Source: a virus
IMG/VR virus record: IMGVR_UViG_3300041409_000135
Coordinates: 1 to 28,704 of that record
Strand: one strand, 5' to 3'
DNA length: 28,704 nucleotides
The position numbers and the translations under genes were made by a program. The notes beneath the pieces are model-generated. The model worked only from the letters and a program-made list of their open reading frames with translations. It was not told the DNA's origin and made no database searches. Numbering within the stretch: the first letter of the stretch is position 1; each line of letters begins with the position of its first letter. Positions 8,038-17,416 of this stretch are shown in pieces.

Positions 8038-8715
8038 ATGCTGCGCACGGTTGTTTTGCACGGCGCGCTTGGGGCGCAGTTTGGCGCGTCATTCGATCTC
8101 GATGTCAAAAGCCCGGTCGAGGCGATCCGCGCGCTCATCGTTCAGGTCAAGGGTTTCCGCCAGGCATTACGGGAGGGGCATTACCGCGTCCTGAGACTGA
8201 CCGAGGCGCTCGAGCTCGAGGAACTGAAGCTCCGGCTCGGCCGGGCCACGGAAATTCATATCGTTCCCGTCATCGAGGGCTCGGCGAGCGGCTGGGGCAA
8301 GATCCTGACCGGCGTTGCAATCATCGGTCTGGCGATCGCCGCTCCTTATGCGCTGGGCATGGCTGGCGGGTTGAGCGCGACGTTCGGCGGCATCTCGGCC
8401 ATTGGCTTTTCCGGCATCAGCTTCGGCACGGTGGCCGGATTAGGTGCGGCAGTGGCGCTTGGCGGTGTGGCGCAGATGCTCTCGCCAGCCCCGACGCTGG
8501 CTGGCGGAAGTGCGGCGGTGGACCGGCGGGATTCGTTCCTGTTCGGCAGCGCCGATAACGTCACGGCGCAGGGTGTTCCCGTGCCGCTGGTGTTTGGGGA
8601 GTTCGTTGTTGGCTCCGTGGTTATTTCCGCAGGCCTCAGCACCGAGGAGATTGGGACCGATCCGCTGAGCATCGGCGTGATTTTGGTGAATATCCTGACC
8701 AGAAATAAGAGCTAA
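8038..8715 (+). CDS. Tail assembly protein I family
   Basis: The 225-residue product fits lambda gpI. It has an N-terminal ubiquitin-like part (TVVLHGALGAQFGASFDLDV, then EAIRALIVQVKGFRQ), a long hydrophobic Gly/Ala-rich centre (residues about 85-150) and a C-terminal segment GVPVPLVFGEFVVGSVVISAG typical of the family. gpI is needed for tail-tip assembly and is always next to K and J. Only three bases separate it from the peptidase stop. Confidence 0.85.
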   Translation: MLRTVVLHGALGAQFGASFDLDVKSPVEAIRALIVQVKGFRQALREGHYRVLRLTEALELEELKLRLGRATEIHIVPVIEGSASGWGKILTGVAIIGLAIAAPYALGMAGGLSATFGGISAIGFSGISFGTVAGLGAAVALGGVAQMLSPAPTLAGGSAAVDRRDSFLFGSADNVTAQGVPVPLVFGEFVVGSVVISAGLSTEEIGTDPLSIGVILVNILTRNKS

Positions 8716-8719
8716 ACCT

Positions 8720-11700
8720 GTGGGTAAGGGGTCAGGTTCGTCCACTAACACGCCGACAGAAGCACCGAATACACTTCAGTCGCGGGCGACGGCGCGGGTT
8801 ATCGATCTTCTCTCCGAAGGCGAGGTTGAGGGTGTTCCGGGTAATCTTCAAAATGTTTACCTCGACGATACGCCGATTCAAAATGCGGACGGCTCATTCA
8901 ATTTCTCCAACATCATCGTCGATGCGCGGCCCGGAACACCGGTTCAAACGTCCATCCCCGGCTTCCCTGCCGTGGAATCGGTGTTCTCGGTTGGGGCGGA
9001 GGTCAAGAATACCGCGTCCGTCACCCGCGCGATATCGAATGCCGATGCGGATGCTGCTCTCGTTACGATACGCCTCGACGGTCTGCAATCAGTGGACACC
9101 AAAACCGGAAACATAAATCCGACGACGGTGCAGATCGCGATCGACGTTCAAATTAACGGAGGTGGCTGGACTGACGTTTCCCCGGGCAATTGCGTGTTCT
9201 CCGGGAAGACCAGCAGCGCCTATCAGCGCAGTTTTCGCATCGCTCGGCCCTCTGCCGGAAATTGGTCAATCCGGGTTCGGCGCATCACGGCGGATAATTC
9301 GTCATCGACACTGATCAACAAGACGTTCTGGGACAGCGTTACCGAGATAGAGGATTTCGCACTTCAATATCCGAACTCCGCGTTGATGGCCTATCGGGTC
9401 GACGCGCAGTCGTTCGGAGGCAAGGTTCCGAAGCGACTCGTCAGGCTGCGGGGCCTTAAGACCCGCATCCCGTCGAATTACAATCCGATTGCCCGGACCT
9501 ATGCCGGTGTCTGGGACGGCACCTTTCAGACGGCGTGGCACAATAACCCGGCCTGGGTTTTGTTCGAATGCATCGCCAATGATCGCTGGGGTGTCGGCGA
9601 GTACGTCCCGGATGCGTTCCGCGATAAGTGGACGCTCTATTCGATCGGTCAATATTGCGATGCCTCGGTCCCCAATGGGTTCGGGGGATTTGAGCCGCGT
9701 TACACGTTCAATTTCGCGTTTGCCACGGCCGACGATGCGCTGAAGGTTCTGATGTCGATCGCCTCCGTGTTTCGGGGGATGATCTATTGGAGCTCCGCGG
9801 GGGTAACGGCGAGCGCTGATATGGCGCTTGATCCCGTCAAGCTGGTCGTTCCAGGAAACGTCATCGGCGGCGTCATCAACTGGGGCGGTGGCAGCCTCAA
9901 GGCCCGGCACACTGTAGCGATTATCACATGGTTCGATCCGACTGACTTCTGCCGGCCTGCGTATGAGGTTGTAGAGGGGTCTCCGTCCGATATTTCGCGT
10001 TTCGGCTACCGCACTATGGAAGTGGTCGCTATCGGCTGTACGAGCCGCGGGCAGGCCCACCGGATGGGCAAATGGGCCATTGAGACCGAAGCCTCGGAAG
10101 CCGAGACGTGCACATGGCAGGCTTCGTGGGACCACTCTGACGTTTATCCCGGCGAGGTCGTTGAAATCCAGGACCCGGCCTATGCCGGCATTCAGTTTGG
10201 CGGCCGTGTAGCTGGGCTGGTCACCACGGCGGGAGTAACCGGACTTACCCTCGACCGACCGATCACTTTGGTTGCGGGAAAGACCTACCAGATCAGCGTT
10301 GTGCTATCGGACGGCTCCGTAGCCGTCCGCAACGTCACAACGGGGGCATCGACCACATCGACGCTCTCGCTCGACGTGGCCTTGGCCCCGGCGCCGATCG
10401 TTAATGCCATATGGGTCATCACGGCATCCGACCTTTCGCCCCGGCGGGTGAAGGTCATTAAGCGGGTCGAAACCGCCAAGAACGTCTACGACCTCGCCGG
10501 AATTCTGCACGATCCGACCAAGTTCGCCCGGATCGAACAGGGGCTGGTCCTGGAGCAGCCGAACTACACTGCTCTCCCGACCGGGCCGATCATCGCGCCC
10601 ACCGGTCTGGTAGCGAAAGAATGCCTCGTTATCGTCAGCTCCGCCGTTCATTCGGAGGTGGTGCTATCCTGGGTGCTCTCGACGGATCCGAGGGCGTTCA
10701 ATTACGAAATCCAGGTCAAGCCCCCGGGCCTGAACTGGCAGGCGGCGAGCCCTCGGTTTTCGTCTCAGACGTCAGTCGATCTTCTGGACCTCGCGGCCGG
10801 GAATTGGGGATTTCGGGTTCGCTCTCTTGATGCATTCTCGCGACCATCGCCGTGGGTATCGATCGAGACTTTCACGCTGTTTGGAACGAGCCTCCCGCCG
10901 GACGATGTGCAGAACATCCGCGGCGCGGCCTACGTCGATAGCAATACCTCGATTGCATGGGACGAAATCAGCGACGTTCGCGCGATTCGTTACGCGGTGC
11001 GAAACGGCGGCACATGGGCGTCGGCACTGGATTTGGGCAGTGTCGCCCATCCGCCCTTCGCCTCGCATGGTAATGGCACGTTTCTGGTCAAGGCCTACAC
11101 TGGCCCGGATACCGCAAGAATTTACAGCGTCAACGCTGCCTCGATCGAGATTGCCGGCGCATCCCTTGTCACCAACGTTATCGCGACCCGCGATGAGGCG
11201 GCTAACGGCTGGCTCGGTGTTTATACGGGGACAGTTGCGAAATCCGGCACGCTGATCCGGACGGGCGGCTCCGGCGATTTCCTGTCTACCGCCGACGTTC
11301 TGAATACGCCGGATATCCTGAACGCGGGCGGGCAGGGCAACGGCACCTACGAGATAAGTTCGTCCCGCTATATCGACGCCGGGCGCGTTGTGCCTTGCCG
11401 GGTTACGTGCACATGGAAAGGCACCGGGCAGACCGTCACTGACAGCATGCTCACCAATCCGGATATTCTCAACAATCCGGATTTCCTCGCGGCTGGTTCA
11501 ACGGATAGCGTTCAGGTCTACCCGGAAATCTCCGTCGCGCAGAACGTCGCCCTTGGCGATGTCTTCAACATGGACCCGACTTCCAATCCGGCGAACGATG
11601 TCTTCGTCCCGACAGATGTGTTCAGCCCGGGTATCTCGTTCGGTCCATGGGTCAGGTATGAGCCCGGTCTGTATGTCGGAAGGTTCTTCCGGGCGAGACT

Positions 11701-12067
11701 GGTTCTTAAAACCGCCGATCCGCAAGTCATCGCAATAGCTCTCGCATTCACCTTCAGCGTCGATGTTCCGGACCGTCTCGACACCTGGGCGTTGGTTGGC
11801 GGCGTTGGGACGTCGCTCAACGGGGTAACCGTTCCATCAACCGGCCTTGTGATCGTCTTCGCCTCGAACGGCAAAACCATAGCCGAGCCGTTCAACGCTG
11901 GTCCCGGCACAGACACCGCGCCGCTGATCCAGATTACGAACACGAGCTCAAGCGCGTTCGATTTCGAAGTGCAGAGCCTGACCCTGTCGGGCTGCACCAT
12001 CATCCCGCGCCTCGCCGGCACGCCGACGAACGCGCCGAAAACCAACATCAGCATTCAGGGCTGGTGA
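8720..12067 (+). CDS. Host specificity / central tail tip protein J family
   Basis: This 1115-residue protein is the largest in the window. The N-terminus (ATARVIDLLSEGEVEGVPG, then VYLDDTPIQNADGSFNF) is the classic gpJ start, and residues up to about 610 follow the J hub pattern with LVRLRGLKTRIPSNYNP and DRWGVGEYV. Later parts contain fibronectin-III-like stretches (about residues 635-730) and an Asn-Pro-Asp-rich segment with near repeats (VLNTPDILNAGG, MLTNPDILNNPDFL). The distal third is the likely receptor-contact part and is expected to vary. The start is GTG 8720, four bases after the I gene; no ATG fits the conserved N-terminus. Confidence 0.9.
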   Translation: MGKGSGSSTNTPTEAPNTLQSRATARVIDLLSEGEVEGVPGNLQNVYLDDTPIQNADGSFNFSNIIVDARPGTPVQTSIPGFPAVESVFSVGAEVKNTASVTRAISNADADAALVTIRLDGLQSVDTKTGNINPTTVQIAIDVQINGGGWTDVSPGNCVFSGKTSSAYQRSFRIARPSAGNWSIRVRRITADNSSSTLINKTFWDSVTEIEDFALQYPNSALMAYRVDAQSFGGKVPKRLVRLRGLKTRIPSNYNPIARTYAGVWDGTFQTAWHNNPAWVLFECIANDRWGVGEYVPDAFRDKWTLYSIGQYCDASVPNGFGGFEPRYTFNFAFATADDALKVLMSIASVFRGMIYWSSAGVTASADMALDPVKLVVPGNVIGGVINWGGGSLKARHTVAIITWFDPTDFCRPAYEVVEGSPSDISRFGYRTMEVVAIGCTSRGQAHRMGKWAIETEASEAETCTWQASWDHSDVYPGEVVEIQDPAYAGIQFGGRVAGLVTTAGVTGLTLDRPITLVAGKTYQISVVLSDGSVAVRNVTTGASTTSTLSLDVALAPAPIVNAIWVITASDLSPRRVKVIKRVETAKNVYDLAGILHDPTKFARIEQGLVLEQPNYTALPTGPIIAPTGLVAKECLVIVSSAVHSEVVLSWVLSTDPRAFNYEIQVKPPGLNWQAASPRFSSQTSVDLLDLAAGNWGFRVRSLDAFSRPSPWVSIETFTLFGTSLPPDDVQNIRGAAYVDSNTSIAWDEISDVRAIRYAVRNGGTWASALDLGSVAHPPFASHGNGTFLVKAYTGPDTARIYSVNAASIEIAGASLVTNVIATRDEAANGWLGVYTGTVAKSGTLIRTGGSGDFLSTADVLNTPDILNAGGQGNGTYEISSSRYIDAGRVVPCRVTCTWKGTGQTVTDSMLTNPDILNNPDFLAAGSTDSVQVYPEISVAQNVALGDVFNMDPTSNPANDVFVPTDVFSPGISFGPWVRYEPGLYVGRFFRARLVLKTADPQVIAIALAFTFSVDVPDRLDTWALVGGVGTSLNGVTVPSTGLVIVFASNGKTIAEPFNAGPGTDTAPLIQITNTSSSAFDFEVQSLTLSGCTIIPRLAGTPTNAPKTNISIQGW

Positions 12068-12086
12068 TCTCCTAAAAGGACATAAA

Positions 12087-13529
12087 ATGCTTAATCGGCT
12101 GATCTCGCTCGCGCTTGCGGGCGCGCTTTCGCTTGGCCTCGCCTCGCATTCATTTGCGGTGCAGGGCACGGGTTGCATGCCCACCACAGGGACGATATCG
12201 GGCCTAACATTTGCGCAGGACGTAAATGCGGGTATTGCCGCACTGATCTCGAGCAACTCGGGATCGTCGGCGCCGACCACGGATTGCTCGCTCGCCGCGG
12301 TAAAGGGTCAGGTCTGGCTCGATACTTCGGTCACGCCGAACCTTCTGAAGCAATATGACGGCGCATCTATGTGGGTTGTCATCGGGGCGCTGGATGCGAC
12401 CAATCATCTCTGGTCCCCGCCAATCGGTGGCGGTACGGCGACGGTTACCGCCGCCAGCACCACGGATATCTGTGCGGCCCCTTCTGCCGTCCAGAACATC
12501 ACCGGTACGACTACGATCACGGCCTTCGGTTCCTCGTGCGTAGCGGGCGTTCGTAAGACGCTAATCTTCGGCAGCGCTACGCCGCTGACCTATAATGCGA
12601 CATCGCTCATTCTGCCAGGGCAGTTGAGTTACACCACGGCCGCTGGAGACATAGCAGAGGCGGTCTATCTGGGCTCGGGTAACTGGCGCGTCATCAACAT
12701 CACAAAGATCGACGGCAGCGCGGTTACCAACCCCGCAACGCCGCTGGGCACAGTGCTTTATGGTGTCTACGGAACGATCCCACCCAAGACGCTGTACGGC
12801 ATGGGCCAGGCGATCACGAGGACCTCTTATCCGGCCTATCTCGCTGCCGTCACACGCGCGCAATCAGGCACACTCACGGCCGGCAATAACACCATTGCAT
12901 CGGTCGGAAATACGGACGGTCTCGGCGCCGGAATGCCCATCGAGGGCACGGGCATCCCCGCCGGCACCACGATTGCCAGCGTCACGTCTTCCTCCATCGT
13001 CATGTCGGCGAATGCCACCGCTAACGGGTCACAGATAGTCACGGCGTTCATCACGGGCTACGGCTCGGGCGGCAGTAGCACGACGGTGGGCGTCATGGAT
13101 TGCCGCGGACGAACTATGGCAGGCCGTGACGGGCCGTTAAACACAGCGGCAAGTCGACTGACCAGCAGCTTTTTCGGATCGGGCGCAAACGCCATCAATA
13201 CTGGGGCTGGATCTGAAAGCCAGACGCTAACGCTGGCGCAATTGCCTACCGGCATCACGTCAATCAATTCAAACGCGGTTTCAGTCAGCGTCTTATCTTC
13301 CCAATCTGGTATTCCGTCTGGAGCAACTCGCGGCGATGCGCTGGCGAACGGAACCGGCGCTTGGTATGGCCCTGCTTCACTTAGTCCGCTCAGTGTCGGC
13401 CAGATCACTTCAGCCGGCACCATTGCAATCGGCCAGATTGGCAGCGCGTCGAACAATACCAGCGGAAGCGCTCATCCGATCGTGGGGCCAATGGTCACGG
13501 CTGAATGCGTTGTTGTGGTTCTTCCCTGA
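12087..13529 (+). CDS. Fibre-like protein with a Sec-type signal peptide and tail-collar-like end
   Basis: The 480-residue product begins MLNRLISLALAGALSLGLASHSFA, a textbook signal peptide with a likely cut after SFA (residue 24). This is unusual for a virion part. A domain with QYDGASMWVVIGALDATNHLWSP follows, shared with the next gene. Residues 255-320 form a Thr/Ser/Gly-rich beta domain, and DCRGRTMAGRD with SAHPIVGPM near the end resembles phage tail-collar domains. AAGGA seven bases before the ATG supports the start. Position right after J points to a tail fibre; export to the periplasm or surface is the alternative. Confidence 0.7.
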   Translation: MLNRLISLALAGALSLGLASHSFAVQGTGCMPTTGTISGLTFAQDVNAGIAALISSNSGSSAPTTDCSLAAVKGQVWLDTSVTPNLLKQYDGASMWVVIGALDATNHLWSPPIGGGTATVTAASTTDICAAPSAVQNITGTTTITAFGSSCVAGVRKTLIFGSATPLTYNATSLILPGQLSYTTAAGDIAEAVYLGSGNWRVINITKIDGSAVTNPATPLGTVLYGVYGTIPPKTLYGMGQAITRTSYPAYLAAVTRAQSGTLTAGNNTIASVGNTDGLGAGMPIEGTGIPAGTTIASVTSSSIVMSANATANGSQIVTAFITGYGSGGSSTTVGVMDCRGRTMAGRDGPLNTAASRLTSSFFGSGANAINTGAGSESQTLTLAQLPTGITSINSNAVSVSVLSSQSGIPSGATRGDALANGTGAWYGPASLSPLSVGQITSAGTIAIGQIGSASNNTSGSAHPIVGPMVTAECVVVVLP

Positions 13530-13559
13530 CCCAATAGCCTGAACAGGATTCCAAATCAG

Positions 13560-15815
13560 ATGAAAAAACGCCTTTTCGGCGCGCTTTGTGCTGGCTTGTT
13601 GATGCTTTCGTCCGTCAAGGCCGTGGAGCAAGCCAGCATCGTCATGCCAACTGCCGGGCCGCACACCATGGCGGACCTGACGGGCACTTATTTCAATCCA
13701 GCATTTCGCGCATTGGCAAGTTGTTCGTGGGGACCGTCCGCGCCGGCGAATGGGCCCGGTGCCGTGCCGCTGCCTTATCAGTGCTGGGCTAATACGACGA
13801 CAAACCCCGTTGTTTTCAGCCGTTATGATGGCGCATCGTGGGTTTCTTATGGTTCGCTCAATACGTCCACCCATGCGTGGGTTCCGTTTCTGACCGGTGA
13901 CACAGTCGTCGGTCGCGCGACGACGGACACCCTCACCAACAAGACGTTTGACACGGCCGGCACAGGAAATTCGTTCTCCATTAACGGACTGGGCGCTGCG
14001 GCAAATACAGGCACGGGATCGGTCGTCCGCGCTACGTCGCCAACACTGGTCACGCCGGCGTTGGGGGCCGCGACCGCGACCAGCCTCAACGGCAATTTCT
14101 TCACAGCCGGAACCTACACGCTCACCGGCGCCGCGGGCAAAACCTTTACTTTCAACAATTCGCTAACGGTAGCTGGAGTCGATGCGACGACGCTGACGTT
14201 CCAGGGGACGGATACCTACGTCGGTCGCGCCACGACTGACACGCTGACGAACAAGACGCTGACATCTCCCGTCTTGACATCTCCCGCCCTTGGTACGCCG
14301 GCGTCTGGTGTCGCGACCAACCTAACGGGGACAGCTTCGGGTCTGACTGCTGGCAACGTGACCACCAACGCCAATTTAACCGGAGATGTTACTAGCGTCG
14401 GCAATGCGACCACACTGACCAACGCGCCCGTTATTGCAAAGGTTCTGACCGGATACGTCAGTGGCGCGGGCACGGTAAGTGCTACGGATTCGATTCTAGG
14501 TGCTATTCAGAAAATCAACGGCAATGACGCTCTAAAGACGCCGCTGACCCGCAACATCTCGACCGGCTGCGGCCTGACCGGCGGCGGCGATCTCTCTGCC
14601 GATCGCACCCTGAAACTCAGTCTCACGGTCAATGCGCAGACCGGAACGAGCTATACGGTGGTTGACGGCGATTGCGGAAAACTGATCAGCCTCAGCAACG
14701 CATCGGCGGTAGCCGTCTCTCTGCCGCAGGCCAACGGATCAACTTTCGTTTCTGGCTGGAGTGTAGATTTCCAAAACAGGGGCGCGGGCACCGTCACGGT
14801 CACGCCCGTCACGTCGACCATCAACGGCGGATCCTCTCTTGTTCTGACGCAAAATCAGGGCATGCACTGCCAGTCCGATGGTACGAATTACACTTGCATG
14901 CTCGGCGTCGGTGCGGGCGGCGGTTCTGGCACCGTCACCAACATTGCAACGACCTATCCTGTTTCTGGTGGCCCAATTACGGCGACCGGAACCCTGACCT
15001 ATGCCGGGCCGATCAACTGCGGCCGGCTGGCATTCAGTTCAACAACCGCGCTGACATTTACGCCATTCATGGGGGATCTGATCCGCATCAATGGGGCAGT
15101 GTTTCAGATCCCGAGCGCCGGGATCGCGGGCGGCGCCAATACATCGGTGTTCGTGAATGGCACGGGCGCCTCTAACCTTGCTGCCAGTACGGTCTATTAC
15201 GTCTATGCCTTTTCCAACTCTGGAACAGTCACTTTCGATTTTCGGACCGATGGCAATGGGCACTTGCCGGACAATACAGCCGGCAACATCGGAACGGAGG
15301 TTCGTGTCTCATCCGGAACGACCCGGGATAGCACCCGAACCCTGATTGGCCTCATCAAGACGAGTGCAGCAAGTCAATTCGTCGATAGCGCAACGCAGCG
15401 TTACACGCGCTCTTGGTATAATGAAAAACCATTCTCCGCTGCCATGACGCCCAGCGGCACATTCACTGGCGCGGCCTCGGCGGAAATCAATAGCCCGAAC
15501 AACAGGCTTGAGTTTGTCGCGTGGAACGACGACCTGGTGAACTTTTCGGTTGGCGGTCAAGTTTATAACGGCGCGACCGGGCAAAGCAGCTATGTGCAGG
15601 TTTCGTTTAATGGAAGTACGGCTGAAACCGGCGGCGGCGGCGGTGTCTCCGCTTCCCTGAACGCGGACCTTCCGATCGGAATATCCGGCTATAAGACGGG
15701 GCTGACCGAAGGCTACAACTACGCAGCCATATTCGGCTTTGTGTCAACAAATACGGGGACGCTGTATAATGGCGGCGCCGGGTTGAAATTCTCACTGAGG
15801 CTTTCCAGGCAATGA
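13560..15815 (+). CDS. Large fibre-like protein with a Sec-type signal peptide and repeats
   Basis: The 751-residue product starts MKKRLFGALCAGLLMLSSVKA, again a signal peptide with an AxA-like cut site (VKA). The next 90 residues resemble those of the preceding fibre protein (MPTAGPHTMADL, RYDGASWVSYGSLNTSTHAWVP). Two copies of VGRATTDTLTNKT (about residues 117 and 221) introduce SPTLVTPALG / SPALGTPASG segments common in phage fibres. GCGLTGGGDLSADRTLKLSL (near 337) is another frequent fibre module. The last 200 residues are a Gly/Ser/Asn-rich beta domain. The Shine-Dalgarno site is weak, so translation may depend on the upstream gene. Confidence 0.75.
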   Translation: MKKRLFGALCAGLLMLSSVKAVEQASIVMPTAGPHTMADLTGTYFNPAFRALASCSWGPSAPANGPGAVPLPYQCWANTTTNPVVFSRYDGASWVSYGSLNTSTHAWVPFLTGDTVVGRATTDTLTNKTFDTAGTGNSFSINGLGAAANTGTGSVVRATSPTLVTPALGAATATSLNGNFFTAGTYTLTGAAGKTFTFNNSLTVAGVDATTLTFQGTDTYVGRATTDTLTNKTLTSPVLTSPALGTPASGVATNLTGTASGLTAGNVTTNANLTGDVTSVGNATTLTNAPVIAKVLTGYVSGAGTVSATDSILGAIQKINGNDALKTPLTRNISTGCGLTGGGDLSADRTLKLSLTVNAQTGTSYTVVDGDCGKLISLSNASAVAVSLPQANGSTFVSGWSVDFQNRGAGTVTVTPVTSTINGGSSLVLTQNQGMHCQSDGTNYTCMLGVGAGGGSGTVTNIATTYPVSGGPITATGTLTYAGPINCGRLAFSSTTALTFTPFMGDLIRINGAVFQIPSAGIAGGANTSVFVNGTGASNLAASTVYYVYAFSNSGTVTFDFRTDGNGHLPDNTAGNIGTEVRVSSGTTRDSTRTLIGLIKTSAASQFVDSATQRYTRSWYNEKPFSAAMTPSGTFTGAASAEINSPNNRLEFVAWNDDLVNFSVGGQVYNGATGQSSYVQVSFNGSTAETGGGGGVSASLNADLPIGISGYKTGLTEGYNYAAIFGFVSTNTGTLYNGGAGLKFSLRLSRQ
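13908..13946 (+). repeat. 39-base imperfect repeat in the fibre gene, copy 1
   Basis: This block encodes VGRATTDTLTNKT and matches 14220-14258 at 34 of 39 bases. Both copies encode identical peptides, and at least three of the differences are in third codon positions, so the copies have been kept at protein level. Confidence 0.8.
14220..14258 (+). repeat. 39-base imperfect repeat in the fibre gene, copy 2
   Basis: Second copy of the VGRATTDTLTNKT block, 312 bases (104 codons) after the first and in the same frame. The repeat could support domain duplication or loss in the fibre. Confidence 0.8.
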
Positions 15816-17047
15816 ACACCGTCCTAGATCAGAGGGCCGCCAAGACCCGTATTGGTTACGTTGGAGATTCGATTGTGGCGGGGAATAACCTCGCCAGCGC
15901 CTCTCTCATCTCCACACTTCCGCGCGAAATCGCGTGGGCGCGGGCGATGTATCCGCATTTCGAATGTGACGTGTGGTATGACGCTGGCGATACACGTTCA
16001 TTCAAGGGCATGAATGCGGCCTACAGCGGTGAGACCGTGGCGCAAACCCGCGCAAGATTGCCGTCGCCAGGTTTGTACGCTCCGCAGATCGTCATCGTCT
16101 CGGCAGGTATCAACAGCGGCACCACAAATGTTACCGCCGCGAGCATCGAGACCGACTTGCAGGCGATTTGCCAAGCCTATCTGCGGGCGGGCAGCAGGGT
16201 CATTCTCGCCAACATCCGCCCGGTGAGCGCGGCCATTATTCCGGACGGATCGCCGCAACTCCAGGTCCGCAGCGACGTTAACGCATGGATCGCAAGCTAC
16301 GCCACCACAACGCCGGACGTGGTATTATGGGACGTGGCAGCGGCCTATGACGACGGCACGGGGCGCCCGAAGGCGGGCTACATGGCGGATGGCCTGCATC
16401 CATCCCCGCTCGGTTCTCAGTACGGCGCACTGTCGCTCCTGATGATCCTCAAATGTCTGGTAAAACCGATCGCGCGTCGCATGGTCGATGACGGATTCAA
16501 CCAGTTTCCCAACGGCAGGATGAACGGCACTTCGGGATCGGTTGGCGCAGGCGTCTCCGGCTTAATTGCCAGCAATTTCGTTGCGCAAATGGTTTCATCG
16601 GGCCCGACCACAACCGTTTCCGCAGGACTACTCAATAATGCCGACACGGGCGGATTAATCCAAGTATTCGATTTCACCACCAACGGCGGCGCGGCATCTT
16701 CTGAAATCTTCGGCTTTTACGGGGCGAGCTTTGCCCCTGTTGCCGGTCAATGGGTAAAGGCGCGGGTGCGTCTCTCGCTCGTTGCGTGGTCCGGCTGGCG
16801 CAGTATCTATTTCAACGCGGGATATGGAGATTGCTTCAGCAGCAATTCGGCGCAGTCAGATCAACTTGCCGTCGGCGGCGATTTCGATCTTGAAACTATG
16901 CCGTTCCAGCCTGCCTCATCGGCAATTCGGCCCTATATCTGGATTTATAATGATCCCAGAGTGGCGGGGTCGAACGTGAGAGTGCAGATAAAAGAACTGG
17001 AGTTCATCCAGGTGGATGACCCGAGGTATCTGCACAACGCCGCCTGA
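15812..17047 (+). CDS. SGNH/GDSL hydrolase, tail-associated esterase
   Basis: The 411-residue product has all four SGNH blocks: GDS (Ser20) in YVGDSIVAG, Gly73 in AYSGETV, Asn101 in SAGINSG, and DGLHPS (Asp193, His196). The catalytic domain ends near residue 215; the remaining 195 residues form a beta-rich part with no signal peptide. SGNH enzymes in phage tails usually remove acetyl or similar esters from surface polysaccharides. The ATG overlaps the stop of the fibre gene (ATGA), which ties it to the adsorption apparatus. The substrate cannot be read from the sequence. Confidence 0.8.
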   Translation: MNTVLDQRAAKTRIGYVGDSIVAGNNLASASLISTLPREIAWARAMYPHFECDVWYDAGDTRSFKGMNAAYSGETVAQTRARLPSPGLYAPQIVIVSAGINSGTTNVTAASIETDLQAICQAYLRAGSRVILANIRPVSAAIIPDGSPQLQVRSDVNAWIASYATTTPDVVLWDVAAAYDDGTGRPKAGYMADGLHPSPLGSQYGALSLLMILKCLVKPIARRMVDDGFNQFPNGRMNGTSGSVGAGVSGLIASNFVAQMVSSGPTTTVSAGLLNNADTGGLIQVFDFTTNGGAASSEIFGFYGASFAPVAGQWVKARVRLSLVAWSGWRSIYFNAGYGDCFSSNSAQSDQLAVGGDFDLETMPFQPASSAIRPYIWIYNDPRVAGSNVRVQIKELEFIQVDDPRYLHNAA

Positions 17048-17309
17048 TATTGCAGAGCAGTTGCGATGCCGCGCCGGGGCAGGCCAGCGCGCCCTGCTTG
17101 CCCCCGATCGGATGGGAGCAGGCGAAAGCCACCGTCTCGCGGAGCACGGTCACGACGCTTGAAAGCCAGAAGATTAGCAGTAGCGCCGCCACGACATAGA
17201 TTGGTCGGCGCCAACGCGCCGGATCGCTTGTCGTCATAAGAAGCAGATAAACGGCGCCCCCTAACGGGAGGGTTACGGCCGCCCCCCGCAACAGGGATTG
17301 CATCTGCAT
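17004..17309 (-). CDS. Small two-helix membrane protein, unknown function
   Basis: Read on the minus strand from ATG 17309 (a TTG one codon earlier is possible), this gives 101 residues. Two hydrophobic segments (about residues 8-27 and 38-58, the second YVVAALLLIFWLSSVVTVL) are separated by SDPARWRRP, a basic loop. The C-terminal 40 residues are polar and hold four Cys. It follows a 35-residue membrane peptide gene with a TGATG overlap, which supports a two-gene unit. Its 3' end overlaps the esterase gene by 44 bases on the opposite strand. I do not recognise the family. Confidence 0.5.
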   Translation of the reverse strand: MQMQSLLRGAAVTLPLGGAVYLLLMTTSDPARWRRPIYVVAALLLIFWLSSVVTVLRETVAFACSHPIGGKQGALACPGAASQLLCNIRRRCADTSGHPPG

Positions 17310-17416
17310 CAAACGATGTCGGGATGCCCGTCCCTTTTAATATTGCGGTAGCCGACAAGCACATAGCCTCCCACGACGAGAACGGGGATGGCGAGAAGAG
17401 CAGCCAAAACAGCCAT
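17309..17416 (-). CDS. 35-residue membrane peptide, unknown function
   Basis: This short minus-strand gene starts at ATG 17416 with GAGGA seven bases upstream, one of the best ribosome binding sites in the window. It encodes a single hydrophobic helix (MAVLAALLAIPVLVVGGYVL) followed by a short basic tail with YRNIKRDGH. The stop TGA overlaps the ATG of the next minus-strand gene (TGATG). Small phage membrane peptides include holins, antiholins and exclusion proteins; the sequence does not say which applies here. Confidence 0.55.
   Translation of the reverse strand: MAVLAALLAIPVLVVGGYVLVGYRNIKRDGHPDIV

Noticed and set aside
9302-10135. 277-codon minus-strand open frame
   Set aside because: It lies wholly antisense to the conserved hub part of the J gene and its product resembles no family; long antisense frames are common at this GC level.
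17318-17335. Weak hairpin CGGG-ATG-CCCG followed by TTTT
   Set aside because: The stem has only four pairs, is not directly followed by the T-run, and falls inside the short minus-strand gene, so it is not a convincing terminator.
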